Assembly: GCF_002285415.1 (NCBI RefSeq) | Contig: NZ_NSBU01000007.1 | Location: 1,140,583-1,204,582 of the forward strand | Origin: Actibacterium pelagium | GTDB lineage: Bacteria > Pseudomonadota > Alphaproteobacteria > Rhodobacterales > Rhodobacteraceae | DNA length: 64,000 bases | Direction: 5' to 3' | In this document: piece after piece, positions 1 to 9,909 of the stretch | How the letters are laid out: every line of letters starts with the position of its first letter | How positions within the stretch are numbered: position 1 is the first letter of the stretch | Program-made: the position numbers and the translations under genes | The notes under the pieces: model-generated | Seen by the model: the letters and a program-made list of their open reading frames with translations, nothing else | The model's database searches: none | What the model was told of the DNA's origin: nothing

Positions 1-306
1 CGCGTCCCGGTTGCCCTGTACGCCGGTTGGCTGACAGCGGCGAGTTTCGTCTCATTGGCGCTGGTTGGGACCGGCTTCGGGGTTGGTGACAGCCCCTTGG
101 TTTGGGCTGTCATCGCCTTGGCTGGGGCAACGGCCACCGGAACGCTAAGCTTCAAATACCTCACCAAAGAGCCCGCCTATGCGGTTGCTCTTTGCTGGGG
201 CTTTATCGGGATTGTTGTGGCCAACAGCACAGACAATTTTCCCGTCGCCCTACTTGCCGCAGCAGCGACGGCTGTCGTCGGCAAAGTCGGGCTCAAGTTC
301 ATCTGA
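1..306 (+). CDS. C-terminal part of an integral membrane protein, possibly TspO/tryptophan-rich sensory protein related
   Basis: The reading frame is open from the first base and ends at a TGA, giving the last 101 residues of a protein that begins outside the window. It is very hydrophobic, with about four membrane segments (near residues 6-26, 34-52, 60-78 and 82-99) and short loops. The segment LYAGWLTAAS resembles a conserved stretch of plant-like and roseobacterial proteins annotated as tryptophan-rich sensory (TspO/MBR-related) proteins. That family link is from memory of the motif and is uncertain; membrane location is well supported. It converges on der, with a hairpin between them. 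Confidence 0.5.
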   Translation, partial: RVPVALYAGWLTAASFVSLALVGTGFGVGDSPLVWAVIALAGATATGTLSFKYLTKEPAYAVALCWGFIGIVVANSTDNFPVALLAAAATAVVGKVGLKFI

Positions 307-320
307 TCACGGGCGGACAA

Positions 321-346
321 GCTGAAACGAACGCATCCGTTTCAGC
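321..346. terminator. Intergenic hairpin between convergent genes
   Basis: A perfect 9-bp inverted repeat (GCTGAAACG / CGTTTCAGC) with an 8-base loop lies between the convergent ends of the membrane protein and der. The plus strand runs into a T-rich stretch (GGGTTTTTTG at about 359) only after a gap, so it is a plausible but not textbook terminator serving either strand. Confidence 0.5.
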
Positions 347-351
347 CGACG

Positions 352-1812
352 TTAGAAGGGTTTTTTGCCCAAGTGTTTCCGAAGCCTCGACGGGGTCGAC
401 TTGGTCTTGTTCTTATACGGGTTCTTGTCGCTTTGCCCACGCAGGGTCAGCCGGATCGGCGTACCGGGCATGTCAAAGTCTTCGCGTAACCCATTGATAA
501 GATAGCGACGATAGCTGTCAGGCATCTTGTCCGGATGCGAACACATCACCACGAACCCCGGCGGGCGTGTCTTGGCCTGCGTCATGTAACGCAGCTTGAT
601 CCGGCGCCCACCCGGGGCGGGGGGCGGATGCGCCTCGACCATGTCATTCAGCCAGCGGTTCAGCGCGGCAGTCGGGACACGGCGGTTCCAAATCTCGTTG
701 GCCTTCAAGATCGCCTCGTGCAGGCGGTTCAGGCCGCGGCCCGTCTTGGCAGACACGGTGATCAGCGGGGCACCGCGAAGTTGGGGCAGCAGACGGCCAA
801 AGGCCTCTTTCAGCTCTTTCAGCTTTTCCTGCTTGTCGCCTTCAAGGTCCCACTTGTTTACGGCCACAACAACGGCACGGCCTTCGCGTTCCGCCAAATC
901 GGCGATGCGCAAGTCCTGCTGCTCGAACGGGATATCCACGTCCAGAAGCACCACGACGACCTCGGCGAATTTCACCGCGCGCAAACCGTCAGAGACCGAA
1001 AGCTTCTCTAGCTTCTCCTGCACCTTGGCGCGTTTGCGCATCCCGGCAGTGTCCCAGATGCGCATGGGCGTATCGTTCCAGGTGAACTGGGTCGAAATCG
1101 CGTCGCGGGTGATCCCGGCTTCTGGGCCGGTCAGCATCTTGTCTTCGCCCAAGATCTGGTTGATTAGGGTCGACTTGCCCGCATTGGGGCGGCCCACGAT
1201 GGCCACCTGAAGCGGCTTTGCGACAGTGATCTGGCGACCGCCGTCAACTTCTTCTTCGGCATCCGCATCCACGTCGATGTCGGTTTCCGGTGCGATCTTC
1301 GCTTCGCGTTCTTTGAACTCGTCTGCGATCGGCGCCAGCATCTCCAGCAACTCGCCCATGCCCTCGCCATGTTCGGCGGACAGGCGCAGCGGATCACCAA
1401 GGCCAAGCGAGTATGCCTCTAGCACACCAGAATCGGCGGCGGCTCCTTCGCCCTTGTTCGCAGCAAGGATCACATGGGCCGAACGTTTACGCAGGATATC
1501 GGCGAAAACTTCATCCGCGGGCAGAACGCCAGCGCGGGCGTCGATCATGAACAGGCAGACGTCAGCCATGTCGACAGCGCGTTCGGTCAGACGACGCATA
1601 CGGCCCTGAAGGCTGTCGTCGGTTGCCTCTTCCAGACCGGCAGTATCGATGACGGTAAAGCGCAGGTCGCCCAGACGCCCTTCCCCTTCGCGCAGGTCAC
1701 GCGTCACCCCGGGCTGGTCATCGACCAACGCCAGTTTTCGGCCAACCAGACGGTTGAACAGGGTGGATTTGCCCACATTGGGCCGCCCGACAAGGGCGAG
1801 GGTAAAGCTCAT
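352..1812 (-). CDS. der: Ribosome biogenesis GTPase Der (EngA)
   Basis: Der is an essential double GTPase that binds the 50S subunit during its assembly. The 486-residue product has two tandem G domains, each with its own P-loop: GRPNVGKS at residues 9-16 and GRPNAGKS near 205. Each is followed by a DTAG motif, and the second has NKWD near 320. The end carries the KH-like domain of the family. The frame stays open 25 codons further upstream, but the ATG at 1812 places [16 protein letters not shown] at the normal N-terminus and has GGAG about 7 bases before it. It is the third gene of a yfgM-bamB-der unit, the same order as in Escherichia coli, and follows bamB by 37 bases. Confidence 0.97.
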   Translation of the reverse strand: MSFTLALVGRPNVGKSTLFNRLVGRKLALVDDQPGVTRDLREGEGRLGDLRFTVIDTAGLEEATDDSLQGRMRRLTERAVDMADVCLFMIDARAGVLPADEVFADILRKRSAHVILAANKGEGAAADSGVLEAYSLGLGDPLRLSAEHGEGMGELLEMLAPIADEFKEREAKIAPETDIDVDADAEEEVDGGRQITVAKPLQVAIVGRPNAGKSTLINQILGEDKMLTGPEAGITRDAISTQFTWNDTPMRIWDTAGMRKRAKVQEKLEKLSVSDGLRAVKFAEVVVVLLDVDIPFEQQDLRIADLAEREGRAVVVAVNKWDLEGDKQEKLKELKEAFGRLLPQLRGAPLITVSAKTGRGLNRLHEAILKANEIWNRRVPTAALNRWLNDMVEAHPPPAPGGRRIKLRYMTQAKTRPPGFVVMCSHPDKMPDSYRRYLINGLREDFDMPGTPIRLTLRGQSDKNPYKNKTKSTPSRLRKHLGKKPF

Positions 1813-1849
1813 GTCATGCTCCGCGAGAGCGTCAGCGCAGAATCGCGCG

Positions 1850-3172
1850 TCAGCGGAAAGCGTGCAATTGCCCCTTTGCCGAGACAATGTAAAGGGTTTG
1901 TCCAGCTACAACCGGATTGGACGCTGCACCGCTTGGGATGTCGATTTCCCCCAAAAGGGAACCATCAACAGGGTCAAAGCTGCGCAGAACCCCGTCGCCA
2001 GAGCCGACAATCACGCGGCCACCAGCCACGATCGGGCCGTAATGCGGATAGACCGCCTTGCGCCGTTTGACCTTTTCCTTGGTGAACAGCGGAAGGTTGA
2101 CGCCCCAGATCTTGTCGCCGGTTTCCGCGTCCAGACGAATAAGTTCGGCCTGATCGGTCACCATGAAGACAGAGTCGCCTGCAGGCCACAGCGGGCTGTA
2201 GGCCCCCTCTTCCACCGTCCAGATACGCTGACCGCTGGACGCGGACACAGCGACGGTCTGGCCAGATTGGTTGGCCGCATAAATCACGTTCCCATCAATA
2301 ACCGGGTCACCGGTCAGATCGTCGATCGCGCCATAGACCTTCCCGCGACGCTGACCTGCTACAGAACTGGCCCAGACCCGCACACCGCTTTTGCGCAGGG
2401 TCGCCACCAGTTCAGAGGTGCCCATCGGGAAAATCGCCAGACGATCTGAGATCGCCGGAGAGGCCGCCCCAACCAGGCCAGCCGCAGAAGGCGCACCAGA
2501 GACTTGCCACAACACGCGGCCATCTTCGGCCCGAACAGCCCATGCGCGGTTGTCACGTCCAACGACATAAACAATGCCGTCCTGAACGGTCGGCGCACCA
2601 GAAACAGAGGCCAGAGTGTCCTGCACCCAGATCACCTCACCCGTAGCGGCATCAACTGCGTTCAACTCGCCAAAACCGGTGGTCGCATAGATAACGCCCG
2701 CATCGAAGGCCAATCCGCCACCGGACGCATCCTGATTCTTCTCGGACGCAGGGGTCAGGTCGGTTTCCCAAAGCGCGCCACCATCGGTGGTAAACGCGCG
2801 CAGTCCACTGCGGGCATCAAGCGTAAACACGCGCCCCCCAGCCACAACAGGATCTGCGGTCAGGCTGTGTTTCTTGCCGTTCCCGGCGCCAATATTGGCG
2901 GACCAGATACGGGTCAAACCGCCAGACAGCGCGGGATGCGCAATCGTATGAGACGCGCTGCCGTTTTTCTGCGGCCACTCAGCATTTGCCTGTGCCGCAG
3001 CCAACGAAATCGGACGAGAAGTTTCGGTGACAACGGCCTCGGCGTCTATGCTGCCGGCCAAAGCGGCTTCGCGCACATCAATGCGTTCGCCGACCAGTGG
3101 CACTTCACGCTGGCCACAGGCTGTCAAAACCAAGGCGGTCGCCAGAAGACCAATACTCTGTTTCACTATCAC
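1850..3172 (-). CDS. bamB: Outer membrane assembly lipoprotein BamB (PQQ-like beta-propeller)
   Basis: BamB is the propeller lipoprotein of the BAM complex that inserts beta-barrel proteins into the outer membrane. The N-terminus is a lipoprotein signal: a basic start, a hydrophobic run and LTAC with the acylated Cys near residue 19. The rest is a series of PQQ-like repeats (for example [13 protein letters not shown] and [19 protein letters not shown]). GTG at 3172 is chosen as start because GGAGG lies 10 bases upstream. The first in-frame TTG at 3181 sits one base from that site, too close to be used. It lies between yfgM and der in one operon. Only the family is certain; BAM membership rests on the lipoprotein signal and the gene order. 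Confidence 0.9.
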   Translation of the reverse strand: MIVKQSIGLLATALVLTACGQREVPLVGERIDVREAALAGSIDAEAVVTETSRPISLAAAQANAEWPQKNGSASHTIAHPALSGGLTRIWSANIGAGNGKKHSLTADPVVAGGRVFTLDARSGLRAFTTDGGALWETDLTPASEKNQDASGGGLAFDAGVIYATTGFGELNAVDAATGEVIWVQDTLASVSGAPTVQDGIVYVVGRDNRAWAVRAEDGRVLWQVSGAPSAAGLVGAASPAISDRLAIFPMGTSELVATLRKSGVRVWASSVAGQRRGKVYGAIDDLTGDPVIDGNVIYAANQSGQTVAVSASSGQRIWTVEEGAYSPLWPAGDSVFMVTDQAELIRLDAETGDKIWGVNLPLFTKEKVKRRKAVYPHYGPIVAGGRVIVGSGDGVLRSFDPVDGSLLGEIDIPSGAASNPVVAGQTLYIVSAKGQLHAFR

Positions 3173-3210
3173 TTGACCCAAACCTCCGTTTCGGATGTGT
3201 CTTGTGCCAG

Positions 3211-3849
3211 CTAGTTCGCCGGAACACCTCCGAGAGCGACAATCAACTGTGCCGCGCGTTGACGCAAGCCCTGTGTGACCTCTTCCAGTGTCAGAATCTC
3301 ATTCAACTGCGAAATTGCGCCGTCGGTGTCGCCTTCTTCCAGCGTCAGCAACGCCAGTTGTTCCAGCGCTACTGCGCGATACGGTGCACCTGCAACGGCC
3401 AGGGGCGTCAGAGCCTCACGACGGGTCGCGACATCCAACGTTTCCGCGCCAATCAGAACCCGCTTGATCGCCGCCAGATCACGGAACGCCAGCGGCAAGG
3501 TCGTGTTGTCAGCAATGGCTTGCAGACGAGTCATCGCGCCCTCAGGGTTTTCCGAGGCCAGTTCCTCTGCAGAAGCCAGGAAGGCAACAACTGCGGCTGC
3601 TTCACCTTCGACCGGGACGGCGTCCAGTGCTGCCGCATCGCCTGCTTCGGCGGCGGACAGGATCGCGTCGCCCAAAGCCTGCGCTTCGGCCGCTTTTTTC
3701 GCCTTGTTCCATTCGTTCCAGGCCGCGCCACCGACGATCAGCACCACAGCGGTGATTCCAATCCAGCCATAGCGGCGGAACATCTGGAAAAGTCGCTCGC
3801 GGCGGACCTCTTCTGTGACTTCTTCGATAAAGCTGTCGGGGTTGCTCAT
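3211..3849 (-). CDS. yfgM: YfgM-like membrane-anchored tetratricopeptide protein
   Basis: The 212-residue product has a charged cytoplasmic N-terminus, a single membrane segment near residues 29-48 (WIGITAVVLIVGG) and an alanine-rich helical periplasmic part, the layout of the YfgM/TPR_21 family. In E. coli YfgM associates with SecYEG and periplasmic chaperones. A longer in-frame start exists at 3879, but ATG at 3849 gives MSNPDSF and has GAGG six bases upstream, so it is preferred. It heads the yfgM-bamB-der operon; bamB begins about 38 bases after its stop. The chaperone role is inferred from the family and this conserved order. Confidence 0.85.
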   Translation of the reverse strand: MSNPDSFIEEVTEEVRRERLFQMFRRYGWIGITAVVLIVGGAAWNEWNKAKKAAEAQALGDAILSAAEAGDAAALDAVPVEGEAAAVVAFLASAEELASENPEGAMTRLQAIADNTTLPLAFRDLAAIKRVLIGAETLDVATRREALTPLAVAGAPYRAVALEQLALLTLEEGDTDGAISQLNEILTLEEVTQGLRQRAAQLIVALGGVPAN

Positions 3850-4040
3850 ATCTGCCTCGTTCTTGGGTTGGCCCGTCATACTCTACGATTGCGCAGATTG
3901 CCAAGCCCCACCGGCGCTTTACGTTCAGGGAAGAACCACTATAAGTAAACCAAACTGTTCAGCGCTAACGTAACATGAGCGTGTTGTGAGCTTTCGTTCA
4001 AAACATATATAGTCCCAATAAATCAGCCCGAGTCATTGCC

Positions 4041-5270
4041 ATGCGCCTAATGCCCTTTTTGACCGCCATTGTGGTCGCAGCCGTTCTCGTCCTGCTTGTA
4101 TTGCAAAGAGACAAAGTTATGGAATTCGCCGGACGGTCGTCCGACGACACCGCAGTGGCGGTGGAAACATCGGAAACGACCGCTGCCGAGGCACCTGATA
4201 CGCGGGTTTCGGTCGTGGCGCGCAAATCTGTTGCGCAGCCTGTCGACAACGCGGTTCTGGTGCGCGGACGCACCGAAGCAGCTCGTCAGGTTGATGTCCG
4301 TGCAGAGACCGCCGGGGCGGTGATCTCGGAGCCCCTGCGTCGTGGCGCGATGGTGACCGCCGGACAAATGTTGTGCCAAATTGATCCCGGAACGCGTGAA
4401 GTTGCCTTGGCAGAAGCCGAAGCGCGTCTGGCAGAGGCCGCTGCGCGTCTGCCCGCCGCCGAAGCCACACTGGCAGAAGCGCAGGCGCGTCTGGACGAAG
4501 CCCTGATCAATGACCGCGTGGCCTCTCAACTGAAAAAGGACGGGTTCGCGTCTGAAACCCGCGTCGCCTCGACCGCGGCCAGCGTGTCCAGCGCGCGCGC
4601 AGGCATTCTTGCCGCCAATTCCGGGCTGGAAGGCGCCGAAAGTGGCATTCGCGCGGCCGAAGCCGCCGTGGCTGCCGCAAAGAAGGAAATCGAGCGTCTG
4701 ACCATCAAAGCCCCCTTTGCCGGGCTCTTGGAATCAGATAGCGCCGAGATCGGATCGTTCCTGACCACCGGTGGTACTTGCGCCACGGTCATTCAGTTGG
4801 ACCCGGTCAAGATCGTCGGCTTTCTGGCTGAAACCGATGTGGACCGCGTTACAACCGACAGTCTGGTTGGCGCCCGTCTGGCGTCCGGTCGCGAAGTTGT
4901 CGGCAAGGTCTCTTTTGTCAGCCGCGCCGCTGACAGCAGCACCCGAACCTTCCGGGTCGAAGCGACCATCCCGAACCCTGATCTGGCAATCCGTGACGGC
5001 CAGACCGCCGACATGATCATCTCTACCGGCGGTGTTGATGCTCATTTGGTACCGCAATCCGCCCTGACGCTGAACGACAACGGTGTCATCGGCGTCCGGA
5101 TCGTAACGGAAGGCGCGGCAGCCTTTGCCGCGATCGAGGTTCTGCGCGACACGCCCGAAGGGGTCTGGGTCGGCGGCCTGCCTGAACAGGTTGAGGTGAT
5201 CGTCGTAGGACAGGAATTCGTCACCGACGGCGTCCCCGTGAAAGTCAGTTATCAGGAGTACGGTCAATGA
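4041..5270 (+). CDS. RND efflux system periplasmic adaptor (membrane fusion protein)
   Basis: The 409-residue protein has an N-terminal signal/anchor helix (residues 4-20), an acidic linker, then the lipoyl/barrel-sandwich half (ETAGAVISEPLRRGAMVTAGQ), a long alpha hairpin rich in Ala-Glu-Arg heptads (about residues 115-215), the second lipoyl half (TIKAPFAGLLES) and a beta-barrel domain. This is the HlyD/AcrA adaptor layout, linking an inner membrane RND pump to an outer membrane channel. Its stop overlaps the pump gene by four bases (ATGA), so the two are translationally coupled. No TolC-like channel and no regulator lie beside it. The substrate cannot be told from sequence. Confidence 0.93.
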   Translation: MRLMPFLTAIVVAAVLVLLVLQRDKVMEFAGRSSDDTAVAVETSETTAAEAPDTRVSVVARKSVAQPVDNAVLVRGRTEAARQVDVRAETAGAVISEPLRRGAMVTAGQMLCQIDPGTREVALAEAEARLAEAAARLPAAEATLAEAQARLDEALINDRVASQLKKDGFASETRVASTAASVSSARAGILAANSGLEGAESGIRAAEAAVAAAKKEIERLTIKAPFAGLLESDSAEIGSFLTTGGTCATVIQLDPVKIVGFLAETDVDRVTTDSLVGARLASGREVVGKVSFVSRAADSSTRTFRVEATIPNPDLAIRDGQTADMIISTGGVDAHLVPQSALTLNDNGVIGVRIVTEGAAAFAAIEVLRDTPEGVWVGGLPEQVEVIVVGQEFVTDGVPVKVSYQEYGQ

Positions 5271-8200
5271 CCGGCATAATCGACTGGGCCTCTGGCCGCG
5301 CCCGCATGGTCGTGGCCTTTATCGTGCTATCGCTTCTGGCCGGCGCGATGGCCTACAGCAACCTGCCCAAAGAAGGTGAGCCGGACATCGAGATTCCGGC
5401 TCTGTTCATTTCTGTCCCCTTCCCCGGCATCTCTGCCGCAGACGCCGAGAAGCTGCTGATCAAACCAATGGAGACAGAGCTTTCAGACCTTGATGGCCTG
5501 AAGGAAATGAGCGCGACGGCGCAGGAGAACTATGCCGGTCTGGCGCTAGAGTTCGAATTTGGCTGGGACAAGACGAAGATCCTTGCCGATGTCCGCGACG
5601 CGATGAACACAGCCGAGGCAGAGTTCCCTTCGGGGGCAGAGAAATACTCGGTCAACGAGATCAACTTTTCCGAATTCCCGATCATCATCGTGAACCTGTC
5701 CGGTCCGGTTCCAGAACGGACTTTGCTGCGTGTTGCCAAGGACTTGCAAGACAAACTTGAAAGCCTTGAGCCCGTGTTAGAGGCCGGTCTTGCCGGACAT
5801 CGCGACGAGATGCTGGAAGTCATCATCGACCCCCTGCGGTTAGAGGCTTACAACGTCACCGCCGCAGAGCTAATCAATGTGGTCGTAAACAACAACCAAC
5901 TGATCGCGGCGGGTGAGGTAGAGACGGAACAGGGCGCCTATAGCGTGAAGATCCCGTCGTCCTTCGACGATGCGCGGGACGTCTATAACCTGCCGGTCAA
6001 AACCAACGGTGACCGCGTTATTACCCTTGGCGATCTTGCCGAGATCAACCTGACTTTTGAAGACCGAGAGGGCACCGCCCGGTTCAACGGCGACACCACA
6101 GTCGCGTTGCAAGTCGTCAAACGTAAAGGGTTCAACATCATCGACACCTCTGCCCTTGTGAAGCAAGAGGTCGAGAAGGTCCGCGCCACGTGGCCGCCTG
6201 AACTGCAGGCCGCCGTTAAGGTTGGCACCTCGATGGACCAGTCGCGCACGGTGGCCTCTATGGTCAGCCAGCTTGAAGGCTCTGTCCTGACGGCGATTGC
6301 ACTGGTGATGATCGTGGTACTGGCCTTTCTTGGCGCCCGGTCTGCGCTGTTGGTGGGCTTTGCGATCCCGACGTCCTTCCTGTTGTGTTTCGTTCTGCTT
6401 GGCCTGATCGGCGTGGCGATTTCGAACATTGTCATGTTCGGTCTGATCCTGGCCGTAGGTATGCTGGTCGATGGGGCAATCGTTGTCGTTGAATACGCCG
6501 ACCGCCGCATCAAGGAAGGTTCTGGCCCCATGCACGCCTTTACCGACGCGGCCAAGCGGATGTTCTGGCCCATCGTCAGTTCGACCGCCACAACGCTGTG
6601 TGCCTTTCTGCCGATGCTTTTCTGGCCGGGTGTACCGGGTGAGTTCATGGGCATGCTACCGGTCACCCTGATCTTCGTTCTGTCGGCCTCGCTGGTTGTC
6701 GCGCTGATTTACCTGCCGGTAATGGGCGGTGTCGCGGGCCGGTATTCCCGCGTGCTTGAAAATGCCGCGGACATTCTTAAACCGCTTCCTTGGCTCGTGC
6801 GGGCCTTGCTTGTCCCTGTTTCAATGGCAGTCCTTTTCACCGCCGTGATGCAGTTGTTGAACCCCGCCTACCTGACGGGCAAAGACATGGGGACCCCAAG
6901 CGTCGTTATTGGCGCAGTGCTGTTCCTTGTCGGTGCCTCGGCCACTTCGATCACCATGACCGCGGCCCAGATTCAACGTCGCCCGAAGTCCATCAAAGCA
7001 GGCTATCGCCGCTCGGTCTTTGGTCACGTCATCCACTTTGTCGCTGGCAATCCAATCATGCCGATCATCACTATCGGCGCTATTCTGTTCTTCGTCGTCA
7101 GCGTTTTTGGCTACTTCGGCAAGAACAACAACGGGGTCGAATTCTTCGTGGATTCCGAGCCAGAGCAGGCCATCGTCTATGTCCGCGCACGGGGCAACCT
7201 GTCGCTGAACGAGAAAGACAACATTCTGAAAGCGGCCGAGAAGATCGTTATTGCCCATCCGGGTGTCGACTCGACCTTTGCTTTTGCGGGCTCTGGCGGG
7301 TTGAACCAGAACACCGGTGGGGCGCAGCCCCCACTGGATACGGTCGGACAGGTTCAGTTCGAGCTGGTTCCATGGGAAGAACGTTCGGACAGACCCGATC
7401 TGGACGGCAATGTCGTGCTGAACGAGTTAGAGGCGGAATTACGTACCCTGCCCGGCATTCAGGTCGAGATCCTGTCGCAAGACCGGGGTCCGGCTTCTGC
7501 CAAGCCTGTTCATCTGCGACTGAAGGGGGATGACCTTGCGGTGCTGGAAGAAGGCATTCATCTGGCACGCTCGCAGTTCGACGCGACCCCTGCCCTTCGG
7601 GATATCGAAGACACGCTGCCCCTGCCCGGCATCGACTGGCAGATCGACGTGGACGTGGAAAAAGCTGGTCGCTACGGCGCGAACGTCGCCACCGTTGGCG
7701 GCATGGTGCAACTGGTCACCCGCGGCCTGTTGCTGGACACAATGCGCGTCGACAGTTCGGATGAAGAGATCGAAATCCGGGTGCGCCTGCCCGAAGAAGA
7801 CCGTGTATTGTCGACGCTGGACAGCCTGAAGGTGCGCACCGAAGACGGGCTGGTGCCGCTGTCAAACTTCATCTCGCGCACACCTGTGAAAAAGCTGGGG
7901 CGGATCACACGCGTCGATCAACAACGCTATTTTGATGTGAAGGCTGGTGTAGAAAGTGGCTGGTTCAAGCTGATGTCCGAAGACAGCAAGACACCTGTCG
8001 CCTATGCCTCGGCACAAGACGACAATGGCGTCCTGACCTTCTTGCCAGGCACAACTGAGACGGCTGATCTGCAACAAATGGTGGATGAGGGCGACCTGAA
8101 CCCGGTTCCCGTTACTCCGGCAGATCGGATCGAGTTACTGACCTCATGGCTGAATACCAATCCGCTGCCCGATGGGCTGACGTGGGAATGGACTGGCGAT

Positions 8201-8938
8201 CAGGAAGACGAGGCCGAAAGCCAGGCCTTCCTGTCCCAAGCCTTTGCTGGCGCTTTGGGCCTGATGTTCATCATCCTCTTGGCGCAGTTCAACAGCTTCT
8301 ATAACGCTACGCTGGTTTTGTTGGCGGTGGTTCTGTCCACCACGGGCGTTCTGATCGGTATGCTGGTCATGGATCAGAGCTTCTCGATCATCATGACCGG
8401 AACAGGGATCGTGGCGCTGGCGGGAATCGTGGTGAACAACAACATTGTTCTGATCGACACCTATCAGGAATACAGCCAGTACATGCCCAAGATCGAGGCC
8501 ATCACCCGCACGGCCGAGGCGCGTATCCGCCCGGTTCTGCTGACCACGGTGACCACGATGGCGGGCCTGTCGTCGATGATGTTTGGCCTAAGCTTTGACT
8601 TCTTCAACGGCGGCTATTCCATCGACAGCCCCACCGCGCTGTGGTGGAAGCAGCTGGCGACGGCCGTGGTCTTTGGCCTTGGTATCGCGACGATGCTGAC
8701 GCTGGTCTTCACCCCGTCGCTGCTGGCCCTGCGCATCTGGTTCTGGACCGGCGCGTACAAGTCCTTTTACGCTCTGCGCGCCCTGTCCTTGGGCCGCGAA
8801 AGCCGAGAAGCACGTGATGTGGCCCTGCGCCGCGAGGCCCGCAAGACAGCGGCGACAGACATTCTGTGGGACTTTGATCCGACGGTCAGCACCCCCAGTG
8901 ACCAGACCCACAGTCCTTCTGTGAAAGCCGCTGAATAG
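5267..8938 (+). CDS. RND efflux pump, unusually long AcrB-like permease
   Basis: The 1223-residue product is an inner membrane proton-driven RND transporter. It shows the expected N-terminal TM1, the large periplasmic domain starting LPKEGEPDIEIP, a TM2-TM6 block with conserved GMLVDGAIVVVEY, a second periplasmic domain, and TM8-TM12 with GIVALAGIVVNNNIVLIDTY. It is about 180 residues longer than AcrB. The extra length includes a hydrophobic insert between TM6 and TM7 (about residues 500-600) that looks like two additional membrane segments, an insert in the second periplasmic domain (about 905-960), and a charged C-terminal tail. It is coupled to the adaptor by a 4-base overlap. Substrate unknown. 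Confidence 0.93.
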   Translation: MTGIIDWASGRARMVVAFIVLSLLAGAMAYSNLPKEGEPDIEIPALFISVPFPGISAADAEKLLIKPMETELSDLDGLKEMSATAQENYAGLALEFEFGWDKTKILADVRDAMNTAEAEFPSGAEKYSVNEINFSEFPIIIVNLSGPVPERTLLRVAKDLQDKLESLEPVLEAGLAGHRDEMLEVIIDPLRLEAYNVTAAELINVVVNNNQLIAAGEVETEQGAYSVKIPSSFDDARDVYNLPVKTNGDRVITLGDLAEINLTFEDREGTARFNGDTTVALQVVKRKGFNIIDTSALVKQEVEKVRATWPPELQAAVKVGTSMDQSRTVASMVSQLEGSVLTAIALVMIVVLAFLGARSALLVGFAIPTSFLLCFVLLGLIGVAISNIVMFGLILAVGMLVDGAIVVVEYADRRIKEGSGPMHAFTDAAKRMFWPIVSSTATTLCAFLPMLFWPGVPGEFMGMLPVTLIFVLSASLVVALIYLPVMGGVAGRYSRVLENAADILKPLPWLVRALLVPVSMAVLFTAVMQLLNPAYLTGKDMGTPSVVIGAVLFLVGASATSITMTAAQIQRRPKSIKAGYRRSVFGHVIHFVAGNPIMPIITIGAILFFVVSVFGYFGKNNNGVEFFVDSEPEQAIVYVRARGNLSLNEKDNILKAAEKIVIAHPGVDSTFAFAGSGGLNQNTGGAQPPLDTVGQVQFELVPWEERSDRPDLDGNVVLNELEAELRTLPGIQVEILSQDRGPASAKPVHLRLKGDDLAVLEEGIHLARSQFDATPALRDIEDTLPLPGIDWQIDVDVEKAGRYGANVATVGGMVQLVTRGLLLDTMRVDSSDEEIEIRVRLPEEDRVLSTLDSLKVRTEDGLVPLSNFISRTPVKKLGRITRVDQQRYFDVKAGVESGWFKLMSEDSKTPVAYASAQDDNGVLTFLPGTTETADLQQMVDEGDLNPVPVTPADRIELLTSWLNTNPLPDGLTWEWTGDQEDEAESQAFLSQAFAGALGLMFIILLAQFNSFYNATLVLLAVVLSTTGVLIGMLVMDQSFSIIMTGTGIVALAGIVVNNNIVLIDTYQEYSQYMPKIEAITRTAEARIRPVLLTTVTTMAGLSSMMFGLSFDFFNGGYSIDSPTALWWKQLATAVVFGLGIATMLTLVFTPSLLALRIWFWTGAYKSFYALRALSLGRESREARDVALRREARKTAATDILWDFDPTVSTPSDQTHSPSVKAAE

Positions 8939-8947
8939 CGGCTTTCA
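8922..8947. terminator. Perfect 11-bp hairpin at the end of the RND operon
   Basis: TGAAAGCCGCT and AGCGGCTTTCA pair perfectly around a GAAT loop. The hairpin spans the pump stop codon and reaches to within two bases of the end of the convergent gene at 8949, so it can serve both strands. There is no long T tract on either side. Confidence 0.7.
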
Positions 8948-8948
8948 T

Positions 8949-9728
8949 TCAGGGCAGGAAAACGTCGCGGACATAGACCGGAATGGCAAGGATTGAGACA
9001 AGCTCCTCGCTGCCGTCGAAGGCTGCGGCCAGTTCCGGCGCAGTGACGGTATAAGTCACAGTACCGTTCAGCGGTTTACCCAAGGCCTTGCTCATCAACA
9101 GCTCGACCAATTGGTCATAGCGATAGATGCGATGGAACTCTGGATCCTCGGTTGAATGCGGCATCGCCGTCTGGTCTTCGCTTAGGCTCGGTGTTCCGGC
9201 AGTGTAGGACAGGTCGAACCCTATCTCTCCGCCTGTTTCAGGCGCGACAGAGAAGGACACGCTTACACTCACATCGCCTTCAGTATTCACCATGTCGCTT
9301 CCGGATTTGGAAAGCGTTGCAGCAGTTCCTTTCCCATAGGGGGCGGCAAGCGGGGGCGAGCCGTAATCCTTGGCGACGAACATACGCGCACCCTCGACGC
9401 CCTTTTTCACCCCATAGGCCAGCACGGCCGAGGACAGTTCATTAGACGGGCTTAAGGGCTTGCCTTCGGCGTCGCGCATCAGGTGGCGATCCATGAAGAC
9501 AACAAGCAAGTTCGTTCCGGCAATCGGCCCTTTTGGCAAAGTGATCGCTTTCCATCCCTCTGGCATCATCGCCTGCACGGCCGCGTCATTGGCTTTGAAC
9601 GCCAATATGACCCTGCTTTCCACACTAGAGCCGACTTTGGTTTCCGCAGTCACAAGGGCGGGCGACGTCACTGCTGTGACAAAAAGCGCTGCCGCCATAA
9701 ACAGTCGAGTAGACTTTCTTCTAAGCAT
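8949..9728 (-). CDS. Exported protein of unknown function (possible acetoacetate decarboxylase-like fold)
   Basis: The 259-residue product begins with a clear Sec signal peptide (basic MLRRKSTR, a hydrophobic core, then ALVTAETK near residue 29). The mature part holds phrases such as MMPEGW and GTNLLVVFMDR, which resemble the N-terminal half of acetoacetate decarboxylase-like or DUF2071-like proteins; no catalytic Lys context could be confirmed. A strong site GGGAGGAAA sits before the ATG. It is convergent with the RND operon and co-oriented with the downstream-lying ABC exporter gene, which is 181 bases upstream of it. Function is not assigned; the fold suggestion is weak. Confidence 0.75.
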   Translation of the reverse strand: MLRRKSTRLFMAAALFVTAVTSPALVTAETKVGSSVESRVILAFKANDAAVQAMMPEGWKAITLPKGPIAGTNLLVVFMDRHLMRDAEGKPLSPSNELSSAVLAYGVKKGVEGARMFVAKDYGSPPLAAPYGKGTAATLSKSGSDMVNTEGDVSVSVSFSVAPETGGEIGFDLSYTAGTPSLSEDQTAMPHSTEDPEFHRIYRYDQLVELLMSKALGKPLNGTVTYTVTAPELAAAFDGSEELVSILAIPVYVRDVFLP

Positions 9729-9909
9729 GATTTCCTCCCATATTGCTACGCCGGAGGGTGTCGTCCCTCGGGCGCCACGATAGAGAGGATAAACCGGACC
9801 AGTGGCCGCGACATTGATTCAGGTCAGCAAGCTTTTTCGGCCCCAAACGGCCCACAATATTCGGGGTTTTGGCGGCAGAACGTCCTGTTAAATCCTTTAG
9901 ACCTTCACC

